64,000 nt of DNA, from the NCBI GenBank assembly GCA_014859095.1, contig JACUUV010000002.1, forward strand, positions 1-64,000, written 5' to 3'. The first letter of the stretch is position 1; every line of letters starts with the position of its first letter. This DNA comes from Clostridia bacterium (GTDB lineage Bacteria; Bacillota; Clostridia; Peptostreptococcales; Acidaminobacteraceae). The notes beneath the pieces are model-generated. The model searched no databases. It had not been told where the DNA came from and was given only the letters and a program-made list of their open reading frames with translations. This document shows positions 19,357 to 27,345 of this stretch, piece by piece. Position numbers and translations under genes: made by a program.

Positions 19357-20745
19357 CTAAGCTTCCTCCCTTCCGCCTACGGTTATCTCTGAAACCTTTA
19401 ATGCAGGTTGTCCCAATCCAGCCGGAATCGAACCGCTGATTGAGCCGCACATGCCTTCACTGGACTCAAAATTATCACTCACCATTTCAATCCTGTTCAG
19501 AATATCCATGCCCGTGCCTATCAATGTCGCACCTTTGACCGGAACTGTGATTTTTCCGTTTTCAATCATGTAACCTTCCTGGACAGCGAAATTGAATTCT
19601 CCAGTGGCGGTATTCACCGAACCACCCCCAAGATATTTTGCATAAAGCCCTTTGTCTATGGATTGTATCATATCTTCAAATTTGGAATTGCCGTTTAAAA
19701 TGTAAGTGTTTGTCATTCTGGATGTCGGAGCAAATTTATAGGACTGCCTCCTGGCGGATCCAGTTGATGGCATATTCATTCGTCTTCCATTCAGTTTATC
19801 GATCATATAACTTTTGAGTATGCCATTCTCGATCAGTACATTTCTTTGGGTTGGCATTCCCTCATCGTCATAATTTGCGGAACCCCATTCATTTAGGACA
19901 GTTCCATCGTCAACTGCAGTGACAATATCCGATGCGATTTTCTGACCCAGTTTACCTGCGAACACACTGTTCCCTTTCGCGACTGAAGTTGCTTCAAGAC
20001 CATGCCCACACGCTTCATGAAAGATGACACCGCCAAACTTGTTGTCGATGACAACAGGAAATTTCCCACTTGGAGCTGGTCTTGCATCAAGCATCGTACA
20101 TGCTATACGTGCCGCTTCCCGGCCGATCATTTCAACATCGGTCTCCTCATACAGTTCAAACCCTTTTCCAGAACCTTTTCCGATAGATCCCGTTTGCATC
20201 GCACCATTTTTCTCTGCCACTGCACTTACTGTATATCTGGTTCTGGTGCGTTCATCTTCGACAAACTTGCCTTCCGAATTGGCGATCAGCACATTTTGAG
20301 TGTAATCCATATAATTGACGACCACTTGATTTACTCTTGAGTCCAAACCATAAGCAGCCTCAAATCCTTTTCTCATAAGATCCACTTTGATGTTTTTAGG
20401 GACTGATTGAGGATCGGTTTTGATTATATGGCTTTCTTTTGAATTATCCATCTGGAAATTGATTTTAGCACTCACGGGAATGCCTTTTAAAGCTATGGAT
20501 GCTTTTTTGGCAACTTCCACCAGATTGAGAGGGTTTGAATTGTTAGTGTATGTATAAACACTGTTCAATCCGCTGAAAATCCTGATTCCTACGCCATAAT
20601 CCCTACCTGATAGTGTTTTTTCTATTTTACCCTTAATCATTTCTATCGATGTATTGAAACGGTCTTCAACATATATTTCCGCAAAATCGCCACCCTTTGA
20701 AAGCGCAGCCAGTAAAACTTCCCTTACCAGTCGTTGTTCAAGCAT
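19357..20745 (-). CDS. tldD: TldD-family zinc metalloprotease
   Basis: Catalytic half of the TldD-TldE peptidase. 462 residues. The zinc motif HEACGHGLEA (HExxxH) lies near residue 245 and a later GGGSVNTATGEFNFAVQEGYMIENGK stretch (19560-19640) carries the glycine-rich family signature. The N-terminal half has YVEDRFNTSIEMIKGKIEKTLSG, the strand-loop region that forms the substrate tunnel. GGTGAGG precedes the ATG. It is first of the tldD-tldE-tilS row. The 227 bases upstream are AT-rich, with no confident promoter, and end at the tRNA hairpin. Confidence 0.92.
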   Translation of the reverse strand: MLEQRLVREVLLAALSKGGDFAEIYVEDRFNTSIEMIKGKIEKTLSGRDYGVGIRIFSGLNSVYTYTNNSNPLNLVEVAKKASIALKGIPVSAKINFQMDNSKESHIIKTDPQSVPKNIKVDLMRKGFEAAYGLDSRVNQVVVNYMDYTQNVLIANSEGKFVEDERTRTRYTVSAVAEKNGAMQTGSIGKGSGKGFELYEETDVEMIGREAARIACTMLDARPAPSGKFPVVIDNKFGGVIFHEACGHGLEATSVAKGNSVFAGKLGQKIASDIVTAVDDGTVLNEWGSANYDDEGMPTQRNVLIENGILKSYMIDKLNGRRMNMPSTGSARRQSYKFAPTSRMTNTYILNGNSKFEDMIQSIDKGLYAKYLGGGSVNTATGEFNFAVQEGYMIENGKITVPVKGATLIGTGMDILNRIEMVSDNFESSEGMCGSISGSIPAGLGQPALKVSEITVGGREEA

Positions 20746-20885
20746 GAATAATCCTCACCTTCTTTTTTCCCATCATTTATCATCATACCTTTAATTAATA
20801 GCGTAATTAAGGCATTAATGTTAATTTTCTATTAATTGATATTACTACAACCTCATTCAATTGTACACAATCTAGATGGATAAAT

Positions 20886-20937
20886 AAAGAAGCATTGTAA
20901 ATCTGCCCCATCAAGGGTATCTTTACAATGCTTCTTT
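20886..20937 (-). terminator. Long hairpin downstream of the tRNA genes
   Basis: Arms 20886-20901 and 20922-20937 (AAAGAAGCATTGTAAA and complement) are a perfect 16-bp stem around a 20-base loop containing a CCC/GGG mini-stem. It lies 35 bases past tRNA-Thr on the minus strand. The T tract after it is poor (TTTATTTA), so it may stop transcription weakly or act in 3-prime processing. Confidence 0.6.
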
Positions 20938-20972
20938 GATCCATGAATCGACATGGAAATTCAAACTTGGAT

Positions 20973-21048
<76 letters not shown>

Positions 21049-21056
21049 AAATAAAT

Positions 21057-21133
21057 TGGCGATCCAGAAGGGACTCGAACCCTCGACCTCTAGCGTGACA
21101 GGCTAGCGTTCTAACCAACTGAACTACTGGACC
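21057..21133 (-). tRNA. tRNA-Asp (anticodon GTC)
   Basis: Reverse complement begins GGTCCAGTAGTTCAGTTGG and folds as a cloverleaf. The acceptor GGTCCAG pairs with CTGGATC, the anticodon loop CTGTCAC gives GTC, and the T-arm has GGGTTCGAGTCCC. The discriminator is G and CCA is encoded. It is the first of the two-tRNA transcript. Confidence 0.96.
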
Positions 21134-21150
21134 ATTTTCCAACAAGGTTA

Positions 21151-21179
21151 ATATTACAGTATTTATAAATGACTGTCAA
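21151..21179 (-). promoter_or_regulatory. tRNA operon promoter
   Basis: Minus-strand consensus TTGACA (21174-21179), 17-base spacer, TAATAT (21151-21156), with the start site about 11 bases before tRNA-Asp. Confidence 0.78.
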
Positions 21180-21185
21180 CCTCTT

Positions 21186-22109
21186 TTATTTTTTTGACAG
21201 CGAGTGGACCAAATATCCCTCAAGATTATCAAAATCACTGAATTCAAAGCTTTCAAGTCCAAGTGAACCTAGTATTTTTTCCAATATGATACCACCTGCG
21301 AATATGATGTCGGCACGTTTTTCTTCAAGTCCGACAATCTCTTTTCTTTCCAAGTTGGTCATCTTCATCAATTGATTATTGATTTCACGAATGTTGTCGA
21401 TTGTGACTACGGTGCCATGAATATTTTCACGATTGTATACTTCCATTTTTTCTAGCATGGTCGCATACGATGCGGCAGTACCACCTATTCCAATGGCTTT
21501 CCTCACATTAAATTTCCTTAGCGTTTCATAGACAGAAGCTGTTATATCGTCAATTGCCCGCCTCATTTTCTCAAGTTCTGTGGAATCTACAGGATCCTGA
21601 TTCAAGAAAGCTCCAGTCATCCTCACTGCACCGACATCCAGACTCATTGAAAACAATATACCTTCATGGTCTCCAGTTATAAGTTCGGTCGACCCACCTC
21701 CGATATCTATGACGAGATATAGACCGCTCTCATCTTTAATCCCTGCCAAAACACCTGCAAAACCGATTTCAGCTTCAAGCTCACCTGAGATCACTTCGAT
21801 TGAAATCCCAGTTTCGAGCAATACCATATCGGTGAATTCTGATGCGTTTGAAGCATCTCTTACTGCACTGGTGGCCATGATATACAGTTTTTCAGCACCA
21901 TAATCTCGGCTTTCTTCAACAAATTGTTTCACTATCTTTGCTGTTTCCAGCATTCGTTCGAAGTCGAGCATTTTGGTTTCATTGACGCCTTTTCCAAGAC
22001 GGGTCATTTCCACTTTTTTGTGTACGTCATGAAATTCACCTTCATCAAATGCGCACAACAACAAACGAACTGAATTTGTTCCGATATCGATTGTCGCATA
22101 TTTTTTCAA
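21186..22109 (-). CDS. ppx: Ppx/GppA-family phosphatase
   Basis: Hydrolyses polyphosphate or the guanosine pentaphosphate alarmone. 307 residues, i.e. the short form with only the two ASKHA domains and no C-terminal HD domain. The phosphate loops are IDIGTNSVRLLLC at the N-terminus and VIDIGGGSTELI near residue 135; the catalytic Glu lies in the ISGELEAEIGFAG stretch. GIGGTAASYATM is another family motif. It starts two bases after divIC, so the genes are coupled. Which of the two substrates is preferred cannot be decided from the sequence. Confidence 0.9.
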   Translation of the reverse strand: MKKYATIDIGTNSVRLLLCAFDEGEFHDVHKKVEMTRLGKGVNETKMLDFERMLETAKIVKQFVEESRDYGAEKLYIMATSAVRDASNASEFTDMVLLETGISIEVISGELEAEIGFAGVLAGIKDESGLYLVIDIGGGSTELITGDHEGILFSMSLDVGAVRMTGAFLNQDPVDSTELEKMRRAIDDITASVYETLRKFNVRKAIGIGGTAASYATMLEKMEVYNRENIHGTVVTIDNIREINNQLMKMTNLERKEIVGLEEKRADIIFAGGIILEKILGSLGLESFEFSDFDNLEGYLVHSLSKK

Positions 22110-22111
22110 GT

Positions 22112-22423
22112 TTAATCACTGTCCTTTTCGTTTAATGTTCTAATCAAATATATAATTTCGTTGGGTTTGACCATTTTTAATTTTTCGCGGGCGATTCTTT
22201 CTATCGCCTCAGGTGTTTGTGTATACTCATAAGTATCGTTCAACTGTTCGATTTCGCTTTCCAGAGACTCGATTTCATTCTTCAGGTCAGCTTGAACAGC
22301 CCTGTATTCAACAAGTTTTTTATTGGTCTGGACCGTTGAATATCCGTAGTATCCTATAATTAGGATCAAGAACAACACCAAAAATTTATTGCGCCTGAAA
22401 AAAGATCTGCTTTTTCTTTTCAT
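22112..22423 (-). CDS. divIC: Septum formation initiator, DivIC/FtsB family
   Basis: Small bitopic division protein that works with FtsL and DivIB in the divisome. About 103 residues: a basic cytoplasmic N-terminus (MKRKSRSFFRRNK), one membrane segment (FLVLFLILIIGYYGYSTV), then a coiled coil (KNEIESLESEIEQLNDTYEYT) and the conserved EAIERIAREKLKMVKPNEII ending. The ATG at 22423 has only a G-run as ribosome site; an in-frame TTG at 22435 is possible. Position between rqcP and ppx equals divIC of Bacillus, where yabP and yabQ normally intervene. Confidence 0.9.
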   Translation of the reverse strand: MKRKSRSFFRRNKFLVLFLILIIGYYGYSTVQTNKKLVEYRAVQADLKNEIESLESEIEQLNDTYEYTQTPEAIERIAREKLKMVKPNEIIYLIRTLNEKDSD

Positions 22424-22441
22424 GTAACCCCCCAAGGCGTA

Positions 22442-22699
22442 TCACATGTCTTGTTTTTCAGTTACCACTTCATAGAGATTTTTTGAGATTTCTTTAGTGA
22501 CATGCTCTTCCAGTCCTGTGATCTTAATCGTAATGGTCTTATTGCCGAGATTCATATCGATTATATCGTCCACTGCCACTTCTGTCCCTGGTTTTGCAAC
22601 TTTTCCGTTGACCAGAATTCTTCCATGGTCACAGGCGTCCTTTGCTACAGTTCTTCTCTTGATCAATCTTGCGTTCTTTAAATATTTGTCAACTCTCAT
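22442..22699 (-). CDS. rqcP: RqcP, S4-domain ribosome quality-control factor
   Basis: Binds 23S rRNA and P-site tRNA on stalled 50S subunits and helps RqcH add alanine tails. 85 residues, one S4 fold: MRVDKYLKNARLIKRRTVAKDACDHGRILVNGKVAKPG is typical of Bacillus YabO (now RqcP); the quoted start covers residues 1-38 and the key residues are Arg2, Lys5 and Arg16. The general heat-shock homologue Hsp15 (HslR) is longer. Synteny with mazG and divIC confirms the assignment. Confidence 0.92.
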   Translation of the reverse strand: MRVDKYLKNARLIKRRTVAKDACDHGRILVNGKVAKPGTEVAVDDIIDMNLGNKTITIKITGLEEHVTKEISKNLYEVVTEKQDM

Positions 22700-22759
22700 A
22701 TAGGCCTCCTGAAATTTAGAGGATAAATCAAGAAAAAGCAGCTAGGCTGCCTTTTCAAA

Positions 22760-23038
22760 TTATTTGTTTACAGTTTCTTTTAATGCTTTACCCGCTTTAA
22801 AAACAGGAGCTTTTGATGCAGGAATGTTAATTGTCTGTTTAGGATCTCTTGGATTTCTACCAGTTCTTTCTTTTCTCTCTCTAACATCGAAAGTACCGAA
22901 GCCTACCAATTGAACTTTACCGCTCTTAGCAAGTTCTTCTTCAACGCTTTTCATAAATGCGTTCAATGCCAATTCAGCGTCCTTTTTTGTTAAACCCGAT
23001 TTTTCAGCCATGCTAGCTACTAATTCAGCTTTATTCAC
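22760..23038 (-). CDS. hup: HU-family DNA-binding protein
   Basis: Histone-like nucleoid protein, bends DNA as a dimer. 92 residues: MNKAELVASMAEKSGLTKKD is the N-terminal helix pair, FGTFDVRERKERTGRNPRDP the beta arm with the intercalating proline in NPRDP, and the C-terminal helix closes the body. AGAGGAGG precedes the ATG. It has its own promoter with a palindromic spacer. In Bacillus an HU gene is not in this spot, but in many Clostridia it lies between mazG and rqcP. Confidence 0.97.
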   Translation of the reverse strand: MNKAELVASMAEKSGLTKKDAELALNAFMKSVEEELAKSGKVQLVGFGTFDVRERKERTGRNPRDPKQTINIPASKAPVFKAGKALKETVNK

Positions 23039-23081
23039 AATAAAACCTCCTCTAAAATATTAAGTTGTTATAACTATTATT

Positions 23082-23110
23082 AGTATACGTTGAAATTTCA
23101 ACTTTTACAA
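23082..23110 (-). promoter_or_regulatory. hup promoter with palindromic spacer
   Basis: Minus-strand TTGTAA (23105-23110), 17-base spacer, TATACT (23082-23087). Fourteen of the spacer bases form a perfect palindrome, GTTGAAATTTCAAC (23089-23102), in the position expected of an operator. Confidence 0.65.
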
Positions 23111-23127
23111 GTGCTTTTACTTATTTT

Positions 23128-24588
23128 TCATGATTTTTCTATTTTTTTTGAATCTTGCCAAAATTGTTCCATATTTTCTACAAAGTCTGTATTCATAAGC
23201 ATTCCGGCAGATGTGATCTCATTTTCCACAAATCGGAATCTTTTAATGAATTTGTCGATGGCATCATTGAGTACGAGTTCGGCATCCAACCCTAAATTTT
23301 TAGCTATATTGCTGATGATCAAAAGAATATCACCCATTTCTTCTTTCACAGACTGTTGATCTCCTGATTTTATGGCTTCTTTCAATTCCAATATTTCTTC
23401 AGAAACCTTGTCGAACGCACTTTCAGTATTTTTCCAGTCAAAGCCGATATCAGATGCTTTCTTTTGTACTTTCTGACTTCTGAGCAATGCAGGAAGGCTA
23501 CCTGTGACAGCTTCCATGGAATCTGCAATTGATTTGATTGACTTCTCTCCGTCTTTGATGACTTGCCAATTTGCGAGCACTTCATCCGAATTCTTCACAT
23601 CGACATCCCCAAACACATGAGGATGACGTCTGATCATTTTTTCACAAATCGCTGACATTATGTCCGAAAGTTCAAAATAACCATCCTCTTCGGCGATTGT
23701 TGCATGAAAAACCACTTGGAGCAGCACATCACCAAGCTCATCCACCAAAGAGTGGTCATCCTCATGGATCACTGCATGTCTCACTTCATAAGCCTCTTCA
23801 ATCAAATAAGGCGCCAAAGTCTCATGGGTCTGTTCCCTATCCCATGGACAACCGTCTTCCGACCTCAAAGTTCTCATGATTCTCACAAGATCTCCCAAGC
23901 CATATTTGTGGTTCAATGGTCGTTCGACAAACACGCTTGTCAGATGATTGAAGAGTTCGGGTTCCCTGTCCATTTCATACAAGGGTTTCAATACAATTTT
24001 TTCAAGTTCGGGAATTCCCGCAGCCTGTATGATGGTTACCAAATGGTCATCTTCATAGCTATCCATCAATTTCAATTTTAGATTGGAAGCAATTGAGACA
24101 TTGTAGACTTGGATCCATAGATAATCCTGTTTGGTCTGAACTTCCACTTCGTCAAGATCAAGAGCATCAAGAATACTCACCCCGACCACAGGATCATATC
24201 GGAGAGATGTCAAAATCGCATCAATAAAGCTGACACCATGGACAATTTTGACTTCCACACCTTCATTCTTTGCTCTTTCAAGTATTATGGATACGGTCTT
24301 TTCCGCCACAAAAGGATTGCCTGGGACCGCATAAACAACATCTTTTATTTCACAGTGATCAAATATGGAATCGGATATCGAATAATACACATCATCAAAC
24401 ACTTCAGATGACTCATATAGTTCATCATATGATTTGTAGACCATCCCCTGATCTTTCAGCGTCTGCACTATGGGATGACGCTCTGTCCTAAGGTGCACAC
24501 AATCAGAATCCAGTAGAATCTTGTAAGCTTCCATGGTCAGGAACGTTTCGCTTCCCGGTCCCATCCCAACGATTGTAATCTTATGCAT
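23128..24588 (-). CDS. mazG: MazG-family nucleotide pyrophosphohydrolase fused to a tetrapyrrole-methylase-like domain
   Basis: 486 residues in two parts. The N-terminal half (about 1-220) has the SAM-binding fold of tetrapyrrole methylases (GMGPGSETFLTMEAYKIL, VYAVPGNPFVAEKTV), of unknown activity in this family. The C-terminal half is MazG, which removes pyrophosphate from non-canonical or excess NTPs: RTLRSEDGCPWDREQTHETL, the metal-binding EEAYEV and ELGDVLLQVVFH motifs, and a second partial repeat (EEMGDILLIISNIAKNLG). It equals Bacillus YabN. It lies 14 bases after the SpoVB-like gene. Confidence 0.93.
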   Translation of the reverse strand: MHKITIVGMGPGSETFLTMEAYKILLDSDCVHLRTERHPIVQTLKDQGMVYKSYDELYESSEVFDDVYYSISDSIFDHCEIKDVVYAVPGNPFVAEKTVSIILERAKNEGVEVKIVHGVSFIDAILTSLRYDPVVGVSILDALDLDEVEVQTKQDYLWIQVYNVSIASNLKLKLMDSYEDDHLVTIIQAAGIPELEKIVLKPLYEMDREPELFNHLTSVFVERPLNHKYGLGDLVRIMRTLRSEDGCPWDREQTHETLAPYLIEEAYEVRHAVIHEDDHSLVDELGDVLLQVVFHATIAEEDGYFELSDIMSAICEKMIRRHPHVFGDVDVKNSDEVLANWQVIKDGEKSIKSIADSMEAVTGSLPALLRSQKVQKKASDIGFDWKNTESAFDKVSEEILELKEAIKSGDQQSVKEEMGDILLIISNIAKNLGLDAELVLNDAIDKFIKRFRFVENEITSAGMLMNTDFVENMEQFWQDSKKIEKS

Positions 24589-24602
24589 TGATCGGCCTCC
24601 AA

Positions 24603-26225
24603 TTATTTATTGTCAAAATAACGTTCATTGATTTTTCTTAGCTTTTTCCCTCCAGGAAGCATTTCAAAATCTTCCTCCACAAGGGTTTTTGTATATAACA
24701 ACATATAAAAATACGTAATGATACCAATGCTTATTCCAAACACCGTCGCGTATTTGCCTGGTAGAATCATATTGGAACCATGATATGCAAGCAACACCAC
24801 AACACTCATCACCGCAACCGACATGAGTGGTTTGATGAGAACCTCACGAACATCAAAAACGATTTCCGCTCTGCGTTTTAGTGTCATCAAGTTTAGAATC
24901 GCAGCAACCGCATACGCAACAACACTTGAAAATGCCGCTCCATAAATATTGATGGACGGGATTCCAACGAGGATATAGGTCAATAGTATTTTTGAAATCG
25001 CACCCATCGCAAGGTTGATGGCTGGTCGATTCTGAAGACTGAGTCCTTGTAGAATACCCGTTGTCACTTGAAACAATCCAAGAAAAACCACACCAAAGCC
25101 CAATATGGATAGAATCGCACCAGTTGTTGCGGCATGTTCTATTTGTCTCGGGTAAAGCAGTTCCATGATTGGTCTGGCCAATACCACAAGTCCTGCTGTT
25201 GCGGGCAGACTAACAATTAGTGCCATTCTGACACCGCTTTGAATGGTTTTATTCAAGTCTTTATTGTTTTTCTTGACATACAGTCCGGCAATCGCGGGCA
25301 CAATACTGATTTGGATGGCTGCTGTGACCACTTGAGGCAAGTTGACTAAAGTTGCCGCATAACCTACAAGCATTCCATACAAATCGTTCGCGTTCTCAAC
25401 AATCCCAATATCATGCAGTCGATTCATGACCAGAACCACATCAATGGTGTTCATAAGCGGCATTACCGCCGCCCCCAGTGTTATCGGCACTGCTATCAAA
25501 ACGATTCTTTTTATGAGTTCGGTAGATGAGCTCACTTCACCGGATGATAACGAATCAAAATGAACATCGTTTTTTTTCCGAAACTTCTTATACATGAACA
25601 CGATCACAACGAGTCCCGCCAAAGCACCGGAAGTAGCACCAAATGTCGCCCCAGCCGCCGAAAGCGCGGTGCTGGTACGAAGAAGAGCCACAGCTAGCCC
25701 ATAACCAATAATCACACGTCCAAGTTGTTCAATGATTTGAGAAACAGCAAATGGTTTCAAGTGTTGGAATCCTTGAAAATATCCTCTGAAAACAGCCAAT
25801 ATCGAGACCAAAAAAATTGCAGGCGCCAAAGCTTTGAACGAATAGATCGCTTGGGGGTTCTTGATGCCCTGAACCAAGTATTCAGCACCAAAATACATGA
25901 ATATTGCTCCTGAAAGACCTATTGATGTCATCAGTATCATACCCGAAATAAAAGTCTTATCCATGTTCCGATAGTTTCCAAGCGCTCTTTGTTCAGAAAT
26001 GATCTTGGCAAGTGCGGTTGGCAAACCTGCTGTGGCGAGAACAATGAAAAAATTGTAAATCGGATATGCGCTGACATAGTAGCTCATGCCTTCCGGACCG
26101 AGAATATTTCCAAGTGGAATTTTAAAAAAAGCACCCAATATCTTGACAAAGATACCTGAAACGCCTAAAAGTACAGCTCCTTTGACGAACGACTCAGAAT
26201 GATCATGATCCCTTTCCTGATTCAT
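24603..26225 (-). CDS. SpoVB/MurJ-like polysaccharide flippase (MOP superfamily)
   Basis: Polytopic transporter probably moving an undecaprenyl-linked intermediate such as lipid II across the membrane. 540 residues with about 14 hydrophobic segments. The N-terminal FVKGAVLLGVSGIFVKILGAFFKIPLG (residues 15-41) and LGPEGMSYYVSAYPIYNFF are characteristic of the Bacillus SpoVB/YtgP/YabM group. Its position between prsA/mfd and mazG equals yabM. The name spoVB is not used because a sporulation role is not supported here: sporulation genes are otherwise missing from this block. Confidence 0.88.
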   Translation of the reverse strand: MNQERDHDHSESFVKGAVLLGVSGIFVKILGAFFKIPLGNILGPEGMSYYVSAYPIYNFFIVLATAGLPTALAKIISEQRALGNYRNMDKTFISGMILMTSIGLSGAIFMYFGAEYLVQGIKNPQAIYSFKALAPAIFLVSILAVFRGYFQGFQHLKPFAVSQIIEQLGRVIIGYGLAVALLRTSTALSAAGATFGATSGALAGLVVIVFMYKKFRKKNDVHFDSLSSGEVSSSTELIKRIVLIAVPITLGAAVMPLMNTIDVVLVMNRLHDIGIVENANDLYGMLVGYAATLVNLPQVVTAAIQISIVPAIAGLYVKKNNKDLNKTIQSGVRMALIVSLPATAGLVVLARPIMELLYPRQIEHAATTGAILSILGFGVVFLGLFQVTTGILQGLSLQNRPAINLAMGAISKILLTYILVGIPSINIYGAAFSSVVAYAVAAILNLMTLKRRAEIVFDVREVLIKPLMSVAVMSVVVLLAYHGSNMILPGKYATVFGISIGIITYFYMLLYTKTLVEEDFEMLPGGKKLRKINERYFDNK

Positions 26226-26274
26226 AAAGCTCTCCTATAGTAATGAGGCCAGCATATGCCGACCTCATCGATGT

Positions 26275-27288
26275 TTATTCTTCTGTTTTTGGTGCCACTT
26301 TTTCGAGATATGTCTCGATTGTAGCTTCCGCTCTCAACGCTTCAATTTTTTCAGCATAGAAATCGCTGAAAAGTGTGGATTTTACGGTGTCTTTATATTG
26401 AGTGATCAATTCTTCGTCGTCACCGGCTTCAACCATCTGATTGACTGTTTTTATATCTTCCACTTTGATGATGTGATATCCGAATTGCGAAGCCACCGGT
26501 TCACTTATTGAACCAACAGGTTGTGAAAATGCGACTGCTTCAAACTCTGGGACCATGACACCTCGTGTGAAATATCCTAAACTTCCTCCTGCTGCCACCG
26601 AACCCGTGTCTGTCGAGTACTCAGTCACCAAAGTGGCGAAGTCTTCTCCAGCATCAAGTTTTGCTTTGATTTCAAGTGCGAGTTCTTCTTCTTTCACTAA
26701 AATGTGGCTTGCATTCACTTCCACTACGAAATTTTCATATAATGTATCCAGTTTTGCCTGATCGCTTTCGATCATCTTTTCAATGACTCTGCTGAATTCT
26801 TCGAGGATGATGCTGCTTTCAACTTGCATCTTCAAAAATACATCGTCTACCCCGATTGCATCATACATGGCTTTGCTTTCCTCATCTTCCTCAAGTAATC
26901 CCTTGAGTTCCGAAAACTTCGCAGCATACAAATCTGGATCTATGGAAAAACCAGTAGATTGTATATAGCTTCTGATCAGAGAATCTTCAATCAAAGTATT
27001 GATAACTTCCTCTTTGATCACTTCAGAGAATTTTACACCCTGAAACTCCTGCTCCATAATATCTTCACCATAGTACTGTTTGTAAACAGTTTCGTGCATT
27101 GAATAGAATATATTGAAGGTGTTGATATCAACAACCTCTTCATTGACCAATGCGATTGCGTTGGTTGTATCTATGTTTTTCGAAGCTTCGTTTTCCGTAC
27201 CATTTTCCCCGGTTTCAGTTGCGCAGCCTGCCAATAACGCCATGACCAACACCAATGAAAGCGCGATAAACTTTTTGAATTTTGTCAT
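26275..27288 (-). CDS. prsA: Parvulin-type peptidyl-prolyl isomerase lipoprotein (PrsA/SurA-like)
   Basis: Extracytoplasmic folding factor for secreted proteins. 337 residues: a signal peptide with lipobox LLAGC (acylated Cys22), a SurA-like N-terminal chaperone region (about 40-185), and one parvulin domain (about 192-290) with ASHILVKEEELALEI, the loop GSVAAGGSLGYFTRG, and the end FGYHIIKVEDI. It lies between mfd and the flippase, where Bacillus has spoVT. A related PPIase gene occurs at this spot in several Clostridia. Assignment to PrsA over a SurA-type protein is by lipobox and Gram-positive context. Confidence 0.9.
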   Translation of the reverse strand: MTKFKKFIALSLVLVMALLAGCATETGENGTENEASKNIDTTNAIALVNEEVVDINTFNIFYSMHETVYKQYYGEDIMEQEFQGVKFSEVIKEEVINTLIEDSLIRSYIQSTGFSIDPDLYAAKFSELKGLLEEDEESKAMYDAIGVDDVFLKMQVESSIILEEFSRVIEKMIESDQAKLDTLYENFVVEVNASHILVKEEELALEIKAKLDAGEDFATLVTEYSTDTGSVAAGGSLGYFTRGVMVPEFEAVAFSQPVGSISEPVASQFGYHIIKVEDIKTVNQMVEAGDDEELITQYKDTVKSTLFSDFYAEKIEALRAEATIETYLEKVAPKTEE

Positions 27289-27312
27289 AATTATCTCTCC
27301 TCAATCCTCTTT

Positions 27313-27330
27313 TCCCCAAACAGGTGGGGA
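27313..27330 (-). other. GC-rich hairpin between mfd and prsA
   Basis: TCCCCA-N6-TGGGGA, a six-pair stem in the mfd-prsA gap. No T tract follows, so it is not a standard terminator. It may stabilise the upstream or downstream mRNA. Confidence 0.4.
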
Positions 27331-27345
27331 TATTCTGTCATACTA

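Noticed and set aside
20886-20937. Small regulatory RNA behind the tRNAs
   Set aside because: No separate promoter was found between the hairpin and tRNA-Thr; it is more simply the 3-prime end of the tRNA transcript.
27313-27330. mfd terminator
   Set aside because: The stem is followed by AAAAGAGG, not by a T tract.
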